Source: Suillus spraguei
Taxonomy: Eukaryota; Basidiomycota; Agaricomycetes; Boletales; Suillaceae
Length of the DNA: 64,000 bases
Direction: 5' to 3'
Assembly: GCA_016800925.1 (NCBI GenBank)
Contig: JABCPU010000210.1
Coordinates: 53,165 to 117,164, forward strand
Shown here in pieces: positions 12,443-21,468 of this stretch. The notes below the pieces were generated by a model, which saw only the letters and a list, made by a program, of their open reading frames with translations, was not told where the DNA came from and ran no database searches. The position numbers and the translations under genes are program-made. Numbering within the stretch: the stretch's first letter is position 1; every line of letters begins with the position of its first letter.

Positions 12443-12453
12443 AAGATTAAAGT
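12443..12453 (+). other. Self-complementary primer binding site
   Basis: AAGATTAAAGT starts two bases after the LTR end and is the exact reverse complement of ACTTTAATCTT inside the LTR. This matches the self-priming arrangement of Tf1/sushi elements, where the 5' end of the RNA folds back to prime reverse transcription. I saw no tRNA-complementary site. Confidence 0.65.
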
Positions 12454-12947
12454 CCTTCGATCACAGACTACTCAGTCTCTGACCCCACCTCCTCGAAACC
12501 TGATAAAGCCCTAACGGACAGCAAGACCGCGGATGTAGGCACTGAGAAAGTATAACTCACCAGACGATTCATCATCATGGCTACCACCAAAGAATTTGAA
12601 TATAAAATTGGTCTCCCAACCGGTTTTGATGGAGATTGCGACAACTCTCTGGAATTCATCCAATCATGCAATCTGTACTTCGACATCAATGAAAAGCTTT
12701 ACACCGCCGATAAACAGAAAATCATTTTCATTACATCTTTCATGACCGAGAAGAATGCTAAATCTTGGAAAGAACAATTCCTCGCTCACGCTCAATCAAC
12801 TGACACTTCTGGACAAAAAGTCGGCTACAGGACGTTGAAAGATTTCATGAAAAGTTTCAACAAAGCTTTCGAACCAGTGGATACTAAAGGAACCGCATTA
12901 ACAAAGATTAGGGACCTCAAACAAGGAACCAGCGATCTCCACACTTA

Positions 12948-13160
12948 CAGTGGCTCAAAAAACTGTCCGCATGTTTTGGCATTTTTCACTATCTATAATA
13001 TTGTGTGAGAACAAACAAATGCCTCAAAAACATGCTTATACCACATTGTAGTATGGCTTCAGGGCTTTCATTTGAGCCCTACACAGTGGGAATCGGTGGA
13101 GATATGGTGGAGATACAAGGCTCACAAAATGGTGACTCATGCGGACAGTTTTTTGACTCA
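12948..13160 (+). repeat. Left terminal inverted repeat of the Tc1 element
   Basis: Outer end CAGTGGCTCAAAAAACTGTC; inner edge contains CATGCGGACAGTTTTTTGA at about 13138-13156, an inverted copy of the outer motif. Partner is 14352-14564. Confidence 0.85.
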
Positions 13161-13187
13161 AGTATTTTACAGTAATAACCAGGTATT

Positions 13188-14204
13188 CTAGTATTTTGTA
13201 TGACCTCCCTTAGCTTTAATTACTGCCTCTATCCTTCTAGGCATACTCTCAATTAATTTCTGGCAATCCTCAGCTGTGATCTTCCCCCATTCCACTCCTA
13301 CTCTCTCCCAAAGCTCCCATACTCCTTTAGGGGGGTTTTCATAGGCTTGAAGCTTTTTCTTGAGTGTTCCCCAGAGATGTTCAATGACATTGACATCAGG
13401 AGACTGTGCTGGCCAGTCAAGAACATTGATGTTATGTTCTTCAAACCATTCCCTAGCTCTTCTGGATGTGTGCTTGGGATCATTATCCTGTTGGAAAATG
13501 ATATCTTCTTCATCAATCCCTGATTCTGCCAAGCTAGGCAGCAAGTGGTCATTTAAAATGTCCACATACTGCGCAGCATTCATCTTCCCCTCAACCTCAG
13601 CAAGCATTCCCACACCATTCCATCCCATACAGCCCCATACCATTAAAGAACCTTCTCCAAACTTGACAGTCCCATTAACCTCTCTGTCTGTTAGGCCATC
13701 TCCCTTCTTTTTCCATACATACACCTTCCCATCTGACCCAATCCTATTGATTTTGGTCTCATCTGACCATATAACACGCTTCCAGTCCTCTACAGTCCAG
13801 TGTTGATGAGCTAAGGCAAAGGCTAGTCTTCTCTGCCTATGTTTGATGAAGAGAAGAGGCTTTTTCTTCTTTGTTACTGCCTTGAGATGAGCTGCCTTGA
13901 GAACATTCCTCACAGTTTGTGAAGAGACAGGGGTAGTGATGGTGGAATTGATATAATGGGTGGCTTGGACAGCATTATCAGCCTTTCCTGTAGTGATATG
14001 TTGGATAATAGCCCTTTTGTCAGTAGAGGTAAGCTTGGATGGACGTCCTCCACAAGAGTTTTCCTTGTCTGGGTGGCTTTCTTTGATGAACTTGGCCACA
14101 GTGGACTTGCATACTCCAGTTCTAGAGGAAATTTGGCGAGCAGAGAGGCCAGCATAAGACAGAGAGAGCATATTATCTCTTTGAGCAGAGGAGATGGCTT
14201 TCAT
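13188..14204 (-). CDS. Tc1-family transposase (DD34E)
   Basis: Cut-and-paste transposase that binds the terminal repeats and inserts at TA. The 338-residue frame is uninterrupted; I start at MKAISSAQRDN (14204) because the residues encoded upstream are low-complexity and outside the family pattern. The N-terminus holds a helix-turn-helix (LSYAGLSARQISSRTGVC) and a second DNA-binding half with GRPSKLT. The catalytic triad is visible: Asp in VIWSDETKINR, Asp in FQQDNDPKHTS and Glu in PDVNVIEHLW, with 34 residues between the second Asp and the Glu. It lies antisense to gag of Gypsy 1. Length is normal for the family. No intron or stop is seen, so activity is possible, though the terminal repeats have diverged from each other. 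Confidence 0.95.
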   Translation of the reverse strand: MKAISSAQRDNMLSLSYAGLSARQISSRTGVCKSTVAKFIKESHPDKENSCGGRPSKLTSTDKRAIIQHITTGKADNAVQATHYINSTITTPVSSQTVRNVLKAAHLKAVTKKKKPLLFIKHRQRRLAFALAHQHWTVEDWKRVIWSDETKINRIGSDGKVYVWKKKGDGLTDREVNGTVKFGEGSLMVWGCMGWNGVGMLAEVEGKMNAAQYVDILNDHLLPSLAESGIDEEDIIFQQDNDPKHTSRRAREWFEEHNINVLDWPAQSPDVNVIEHLWGTLKKKLQAYENPPKGVWELWERVGVEWGKITAEDCQKLIESMPRRIEAVIKAKGGHTKY

Positions 14205-14351
14205 GGTGATTATGACTATGATACATGAGATATTCTGGTTTATATAGTTAGATATAGTCATAAAATAACATAATGACACCACTTTATAATTTATATAATA
14301 GTGGCATGATTTTTATGGTGTCATAAATAATGATTTATATAGTTTTAATAT

Positions 14352-14564
14352 ACACTCAAAAAACTGTCCACATGAGTCATCATTTTATAAGCCTTATATC
14401 TCCACCATATCTCCGCCGATTCCCACGGTGTAGGGCTCAAATAAAAGCCCTGAAGCCATACTACAATGTGGTATAAGTATGTCCTTGAGGAATTTGTTCA
14501 TTCTCACACAATATCATAGATAGTGAAAAATGTCAAAACATGCGGTCAGTTTTTTGAGCCACTG
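14352..14564 (+). repeat. Right terminal inverted repeat of the Tc1 element
   Basis: Reverse-complement partner of 12948-13160. It contains ACTCAAAAAACTGTCCACAT at its inner edge and ends TTTTTTGAGCCACTG at the TA target. Confidence 0.85.
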
Positions 14565-15091
14565 TACATCGCTGACTTTGAGGCACTTGCGGCTAAGGCC
14601 CATATCACCGACGACGCAATGAAGATTCAGTTCTTCCAAGATGGCCTCAACTTAGGTATCCTAACCAAACTCTTCGCGCCAGGCAATGTCTCAGAAGTAT
14701 TCCGCAACATTGTACTACAATGCATTTCCATTGATAACTCCCACCAACACCTTCTGGCGTTACGAGCAGTCATGCTCCACAGAAGAAGAAGAACTATGGA
14801 AATGCATGTTACACGCCAAGTCGAGATTCAAACGCAATGGTAGTGGATCAAATCTCTGATATGGAAAGATCTGAGTGTATGAAAAAGGGACAATGCTTCG
14901 GATGCAAGAAAACCGGACACCGTATTTATAATTGTCCTGAAAAGAAGAAGAAGACTCTGCTTCGTCAAACCGAAGTCAAGGACGAAGAAGAAGAAACTGT
15001 GAGGCAGATCATAGAGGATTTTTAAATTGGAGAAACAAGGATTTGATGTATGTTTCTCCCAATGTATGACTAAGACTTGTACGTGCTGGAG

Positions 15092-18000
15092 GTGAAAGAA
15101 AAGAACTTCGTATCCCTATCACCCTTCACTCGCGTACTCGCTTGAAATCCGTCGACACTACCACTGTTATCGATTCTGGCACAGCAGGAACGTTCATTTC
15201 CGAGGAGTTTGTGAAACTCCATCAAATCACATGACGAAAACTTAAAACACTGTTTTGAGTTGCTATGGCAGATGGAACTCTTATCAAAGGAGGGCTGATC
15301 ACGCATTACTGTCTCCTAGTGGTAAAAATTGATGAATGAACCATGTATGGAAAGTTCAATATCACTAAACTTGAACGAAGAGATCAAATCCTCCTGGGAA
15401 TCCCGTGGTTACACGCCATGAACCCAAGTATAGATTGGGCCGCCAAAACACTTGTCCTCCCCCAAACAACGAAGTCTGACGAAATTGAACTCAACTTAGA
15501 TACAGATCGAAAGAAGAACGGGCTACCCCCGGCTTTTCATTGTCACCCTAAGAAATGGCAAAATTCACGACTTCCGAAACCACTCATCGCTCCTTCCATT
15601 AACATTCCTGATGAGTTCATAATCGACAACCCTTCCCCACAAGTAAAACTACCACAACGTCCTCCATCACCCATTCCCCGTGTAGAAAAACAAAAGAATG
15701 AATCAGAACCAGAATTTTGACCATCGCCATCGCAACCTGTTGAACAACGACCAGTTGAAGAGCAACAACAAGGAAAGCGGAAACCTGACAATGATCTTGG
15801 GGGAAGAGCTCATAATATCCCAAAGTTGACTAAGTACTTTGTACCACCCAAGTTGACCACCCCTTCTATCGAAGAAATTCCTGATCAGGACAAACCCATG
15901 ACGACCGCAATACCTACCGAGGACGATGAACAATTCAATACAATGCAGGATGTTTGGCATGCACCGGAAGTATGCGAAATTTCTTCTTACGAGCTTGGAG
16001 ACAGAGAATTCCTTGTGGAGTATGACATCGATGGAATTACCATGAGAATCATTGACAAAGTATCCATGGATACACCTCTCACACGTGATGGAACCTCTTG
16101 ACTTGAACAACTTCCTAACCATTCCACAATCTCCCTCCCTTCTCTGAAATACAGTAATAAAGCTCAGGAATTTGCCACTGATGAGAAGGAAAAGAAGAAG
16201 AAGTCCTTCGAAGAATTGGTTCCGGAATATTTGCACGACTTTGCGGATGACTTTGCTAAAGACAGACTGAACAAAATACCCCCTGAATGCCCTGGTATTG
16301 ATCATCGGATCGATACTAAACCCGGTTTTATCCCTCGCACATCTAAGGTTTACCCATTATCAGAAAAAGAACGCGCTGCCGTCAAAACGTTTCTCGATGA
16401 AAATGTTGCAAAAGGTTTCATCTCAGAATCGAAGTCACCCCAAGCTAGTGGCTTCTTCTTTGTGGGAAAGAAGAGTGGAGAATTGCGTCCCTGTCAAGAT
16501 TATCGCTACATCAATGATTGGACGGTAAAGAACGCTTATCTGCTCCCACTCCCTATCTCCCTTGTCGCATGCCTTCATAACGCACAATTCTTTATGAAAA
16601 TGGATATCCGGTCCAGTTATAATAATATTCACATCCATCCTGATGATCGCTGGAAAGCAGCATTTACTACAGAATTTGGCCTCTTCGAACCAAACATCAT
16701 GTTCTTTGGCCTTTGCAATTCCCCGGCAACCTTCCAAGTGTATATGAATCGTACCTTCCAACAAGAAATCAATGAAGGATGGATGGTTATCTACATGGAC
16801 GATATCCTGATCTTCTCCACAACAATGGCAGAACACCGTGAACAGACTAGACGAGTTTTGATGAAAATACGGAACAAACACTTATTCCTGGAACCAGAAA
16901 AATGTACCTTCGATGCAGAAGAAGTAGAGTACCTCGGAATGATAATTTGCCCTGGACAAGTGGCTATGGACACCGCCAAAACCAAAGGAATCGCCGAATG
17001 GCCAATTCCGAAATCAGTAAAAGATGTCCGGTCTTTCCTTGGCTTCTGCAACTTCTACCGCACATTCATTTCCCATTACTCCGATATCACGCGACCCCTT
17101 ATCAATCTCACAAAGAAAATACTCCCTTCCTTTGGACGACTCAATGTCAGGACACCTTTCAAGATCTCAAAGAACGCTTCATCAAACAACTGGTACTTCA
17201 CAATCCAGATCCATCCCGGCAATTTGTGGTCGCAACCGATGCTTCTCTTGTAGCAATGGAAGGTGTCCTGTTGCAAACCGACGAAAACGGCATTTACCAC
17301 CCATGCGCCTACTTGTCTCAGTCATTGAACCCAGCAGAGCGCAACTATCAAATTTTCGATTGGGAGTTACTTGCAGTTATCTGCGCATTGAACAAATGGC
17401 GTTACTATCTTGAAGGAAGCGCCCATACTGTCCTCATCTTCACCAATCACAAAAATCTGCTATACTTCTGTACCGCACAGAAGTTAACATGACGACAAGC
17501 TTGCTGGCAATTGACATTGTCACTCTTCGACATTGAATTACATCATGTTGCGGGTACTAAACTAGCTGCTCCTGACACTCTCTCTCGTTGCCCGGATCAT
17601 GATGATGGTTCTCGAGATAATGAAGATGCCGTGCTTCTCCCTGATTCCCTGTTCATCTGGCTTATCGACAATGATCTACTTGATGTACTGGCTACTTCTG
17701 ATCCCTTGGATGACCCTGTATTCAAAACTGCATCGGATGCATTAGACAGCATTTGTCTTCCTCCTATGAAGTCAGCATTGTCTGATTGGACGATTGATCA
17801 TGACGTACTCTATTCCAAGAACCGCGCTTACATTCCCCCCGCCCATTGCACTGCCATCCTTAATTGTTATCATGATCATAGCACCGCTGGTCATCCTGGT
17901 CGTTTTAAAACTGAAGAACCTGTTAAACAGGAAGCTTGGTGGCCTTCTATGGGTGCTTACATCCGTAAATATGTTGAGGGTTGTGCCCTTTGTCAGCAAA

Positions 18001-19115
18001 TGAAGTCAGACATGCATCTGGTCTGCCCTCCCCTTTTGCCAATCCCGTCCTCTGCTTCCCATCCCTTTTCGCAAATCTCCGTCGACTTGATCATTGACCT
18101 CCTCATGTCAGGGGGCTTTGATAGTATCATGGTCGTGGTGGACCATGGCCTTATGAAGGGGGTAATTATTATCCCTTGCCTTAAAACCATCACTTCCGAA
18201 GGCGTTGCCAAGTTATTTTTGAAACATGTTTATCACTGATTTGGACTCCATGACAAAGTCATCTCCGATCGTGTCCTGCAGTTTCTATCTTGTTTCTCAA
18301 AAGAACTTGCCCGACTTCTCGACTATGCCATTGCTCCATCTACGGCCTACCACCCCCAGACTGATGGTCAAACTGAGCGACTCAATCAAGAATTAGAAAC
18401 ATATTTGCGTATTTACTGCCGCAACAATCCTGGAGATTGGATAGAACATCTCCCTATCACTAAGTTCATTCACAATCATCGAAAACACGATGCCCAAAAT
18501 GCTTTGCCATTCTTTCTCATGATGGGATATGAACCCCATGCCATTCCCCATTTAATCCCTGATTCTACCGTACCAGCAGCGGAAGATCAAGTTCGATCTC
18601 TGCAGAAGATCCGAGAAGAAGCCATCGCATGCCACAATATTGCTATGCAAACAATGGCAGAACGATCCTGAGGAGATAAGTACCAACCATGGAAGATCAG
18701 AGATAAGGTTTGGCTATCTGCCGCTAATCTTAGACTCAAACTCCCATTGCAAAAACTTGCACCAAAGCGATACGGACCTTTCTCGATCACTAATGTCTTA
18801 TCACCTATCATGTTCACGCTCAGACTCCCTCCGCAATGGAAAATTCACCTCACTTTCCACGCTTCTATGTTATCATCCTATAGCGAAACCGACGTACACG
18901 GCCCAAACTTCCTTGAACTGCCACCTGATATTATAGAAGAAGAAGAAGAATACGAAGTAGAAGCAATTCTTTCTCACAAAGGAACTGGCAATTGCCGACG
19001 CTATCTTGTCTCCTGGAAAGGATACTCATCGGGAGATAACGAATGGATCCCCGAAAAGAATTTAGCAAACTCCGCAAGGATCTTGACCGCTTATAAGAAA
19101 CGACATGCCCTTTGA
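15092..19115 (+). pseudogene. pol of Gypsy element 1 (PR-RT-RH-IN-chromodomain), inactivated
   Basis: Order seen: aspartic protease remnant (VIDSGTAGTFISEEF), linker, reverse transcriptase (MDIRSSYNNIHIHP; YMDDILIFS near 16790), RNase H (FVVATDASLVA), a zinc-binding region ending CALCQQ, an integrase core ending in HPQTDGQTERLNQ near 18350, and a C-terminal chromodomain (YLVSWKGYSSGDNEWIPEKN). Stops include TGA at 15232, 15337, 16099, 17490, 18237 and 18669. At each of these except one the aligned codon in element 2 is CGA; at 17490 it is CGT. A frameshift also lies near 17125. The integrase DRGPQF motif reads DRVLQF. The product cannot be made. Confidence 0.93.
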
Positions 19116-19143
19116 ATTCGAATCAGTCTCATAAACCATTCAA

Positions 19144-20641
19144 TATGACCTCTCCTGTAAATGCCTCATTCCCCACTACTTACATCCACCCTGTCACTGA
19201 AGAAACTTATACCACCACCGACCACTATGCCGACCTCATCAGAAATATTGATGGAAACTCCTTCGTCGAAGCCGCCCTCCTCTGCCCAGGACACGCAACT
19301 GAGATTGAAAGATCCTTACCAGCAAGGATGCGTTTGTCACCATCCTCCTTACAAACATCATCCGTACAGCCGCCCTCGTTGAAACTCTATGCCTTGACAT
19401 TCAAGATGATCACATCTGTCAACGAATCCTACACTGCCAGAAATGTATTCGCTCTTATGGGTTGCTTCTCCTTCCCGATTCTTTTAAGGCTGATGTTGAA
19501 ACAGCTATTCACATCGTGGCCGAACACCGAGCAGGTGTGGCTAGACCTCCCTCTCCGCAAAGAGATCCACTCCCAATTCCTGCTCCTTCCACCCGTGATT
19601 TGGGCACTCGCTCTAATATCACTGCCCTTACTGGCTTACTCGCTGCTGTTCAGGAAGCCAATAACACAGCTGACGCTATCATGGGAGAGCTTGAAGCAGC
19701 AACAGTCAACTCCAGAGAAGCTTGAGTATTAGTAGCTTGCTTAATTAACGCTGTTCAACATTATGAAATGCAACCTACGCCACCCCCAATCAATACTACC
19801 ACTATGTCTGAGGAGAACACAGAACCTCCTCATCTGTTCCCCAAATGTCATGCTACACATGAAAAGCAGTTGTAACTAATGCGCTACACAACGAGCTTGC
19901 TGAGATTATCGTGCTCGGGAATGCTGTGGCAAAAGAATTTGATGACGAGTCCGTTGGAGTTACTGTGCTCAGTCAACAGCTAAAAGAACTTCATATCCAT
20001 CCTCCTATGGTCATCCCTCGTACCCTCGACCCAACTGTCCCCATCCTCATAGAAGCCTTAGGGCCTACAACTTCCTCAGATCCAGGCGAATTGCTAGCCG
20101 CAGCCACCATAACACCAGCACCCTCTATTTACATCATCAATGACAACCAAATCGAGGACATCTGTTCTAGTAACGAACGAGCCCTTAGACGCATCACTCG
20201 CAAGCAAGGAAAGAAACGTACACGCTCTACGAGCTCCCATCGCCGTATCGTGCCCCCACTCCACTTCAGAAAGCAAACTCCAACCCAGACGAGAACATGA
20301 AATGCCATGTCTGCGGACAACTCAGGCATCGTCAGAAGAATTGTGGAGAGTACCAGTGTGGAGTTTGTCGGTATTGGTCATCAACTCATTTATCCATTTA
20401 CTGTCCTCAACGAGTCGGAACTCCCCCTTTTACATTAACTTGGAAGGACGACAGGTTCTACGACACACTTTGTTCTTGGGAATGACAACTTGACAATGAA
20501 CGAACTCAAGCAGTGGCTAGACGGGATTCTAAATGACGTGCTGGTGCTGAAGAAGCTGCGTATATGAGGAGTGGTTCAGTTCTTGACAAAGACTACGAGT
20601 TTAGCGACGATCCTATCTATTACACTAATCAGGAAGAGTAA
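19144..20641 (+). pseudogene. Extra zinc-knuckle frame downstream of pol, Gypsy element 1 (broken)
   Basis: A separate reading frame between the chromodomain and the 3' LTR, starting MTSPVNASFPTTYI and ending just before the polypurine region. It is aligned with, and more damaged than, the corresponding frame in element 2. The C-terminal part keeps two zinc knuckles: CHVCGQLRHRQKNC (C-X2-C-X4-H-X4-C) and CGVCRYWSSTHLSIYC (C-X2-C-X6-H-X4-C), followed by LTWKDDRFYDTL. No signal peptide or membrane segment is seen, so it does not look like an envelope protein. Several frameshifts split it. Its function is unknown; nucleic-acid binding is inferred from the knuckles. Confidence 0.75.
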
Positions 20642-20673
20642 AGTCGGTGACTTTACGTGTAAAATGGGGGTAA

Positions 20674-21147
20674 TGTTACAATCATACGTGCCCCTATTCA
20701 TTTTCTAGTCTCCTTTGTCTTGTATATTACATAACATGACTCTGACTCATATGCTCAATGTATCTGTACTATAGTAAGCCTTCCTTCTTTGGATATGTAC
20801 TTACATTCTCACGTCTCTCTTGGTCCGTGCGCACATATTGGCTTATTTAAGCATGTTGTATTATGCTTGTATACTTTGCTTTAATCTTACTGGGTTTTAC
20901 CTGGAATATCCTTCGCTTAGGTCCCCAACCTAAGTCGTCTGAATCATCTCTAAGTCTAAGCACTCCTTAGTCTTAGTCTCTATTCTACCGATTGTCTTAG
21001 AGTTGCAACTCTTCGACCGAACCCTTGATCCTACTTGGAATCCTTCCTAAGTAGTAGTCTCTGTTCTCTTTTGAACATAGTCGAACTTCCCAGCAGACTG
21101 TCTGTGTCTTATCACTGTCGCTGGTGACGTCACCCCAGTTCGTAACA
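20674..21147 (+). repeat. 3' LTR of Gypsy element 1
   Basis: 474 bases, preceded by ATGGGGGTAA and followed by CTATG. Differs from the 5' LTR by eight transitions and no transversions by eye. Confidence 0.96.
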
Positions 21148-21263
21148 CTATGTAGTAGCGCAGTATACACCACTTTTACTTAGTTTTGTCACGCGCTTAA
21201 TTGCGCCTCATTGCACTTAATCACATTTTGGTGCTACTGTGTATGCACTAGCGTGTGCATGCT

Positions 21264-21435
21264 TAAGTGTGCCTCAGAGGCACTCAGGTGCACACATAAT
21301 AGTGGAGAGGTTAGGGATTTCTTAAGCAAGCCTCATGGTGTCTTAGCGAGCTCATTTTTCTTATCATATAATGAACCCTTGTCATGTAATTTTCCCTCAG
21401 TCATTCTCTCATCGTTTATTTGGATAGCGGCTGAG
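21264..21435 (+). repeat. Direct repeat unit, copy B
   Basis: Partner of 11752-11923 and directly adjacent to the right terminus of the composite DNA element (21436-21468). Confidence 0.8.
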
Positions 21436-21468
21436 TGCAGTATACACCGCTTTTACTTAGTTTTGTCA

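Larger units (their letters stand above)
12948..14564 (-). mobile_element. Tc1-family DNA transposon, apparently complete
   Basis: A 1617-base element flanked by TA (12946-12947, 14565-14566) inside gag of Gypsy 1. The ends read CAGTGGCTCAAAAAACTG. The terminal repeats are about 210 bases and roughly 90% alike by eye. Each contains the motif CTCAAAAAACTG at the outside and again, inverted, at its inner edge, an arrangement recalling IR/DR-type Tc1 ends. It encodes one intact transposase, so it is younger than its degenerate host. Confidence 0.93.
12577..15025 (+). pseudogene. gag of Gypsy element 1, split by a Tc1 transposon
   Basis: Nucleocapsid/capsid precursor. The first part runs from ATG 12577 to 12947 and includes YKIGLPTGFDGD and KIIFITSFM. 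The reading frame resumes at 14565 after the Tc1 insertion: joining across one TA restores LHTYIADFEAL. A further one-base frameshift lies near 14765-14835 relative to element 2. The C-terminal part (to a stop at 15023-15025) has the zinc knuckle CFGCKKTGHRIYNC (C-X2-C-X4-H-X4-C). Product is non-functional as it stands. Confidence 0.88.
11968..21147 (+). mobile_element. Ty3/Gypsy element 1, Tf1/sushi-type chromovirus, degenerate
   Basis: A full-length LTR retrotransposon of 9180 bases, including a 1617-base Tc1 insertion. Its 474-base LTRs start TGTTACA and end TAACA, and it is flanked by the duplication CTATG at 11963-11967 and 21148-21152. Order: LTR, self-priming site, gag, protease, reverse transcriptase, RNase H, integrase with chromodomain, an extra zinc-knuckle frame, GGGGGTAA polypurine region, LTR. 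The LTRs differ at eight positions by eye, all transitions. Many internal stops and frameshifts make it non-autonomous. Confidence 0.95.
11446..21468. mobile_element. Composite non-autonomous DNA element with duplicated right end, interrupted by Gypsy 1
   Basis: The left end starts TGACAAAACTAAGTAAAAGC and continues into CTCAGCCACTATCC. The inverted partner ends at 21468, with a second copy of the terminal part ending at 21191. Removing Gypsy 1 and its duplicated CTATG leaves about 837 bases. Two imperfect copies of a roughly 170-base unit (11752-11923 and 21264-21435) each lead to a right end. No transposase is encoded and no clear target duplication was found. Confidence 0.6.
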
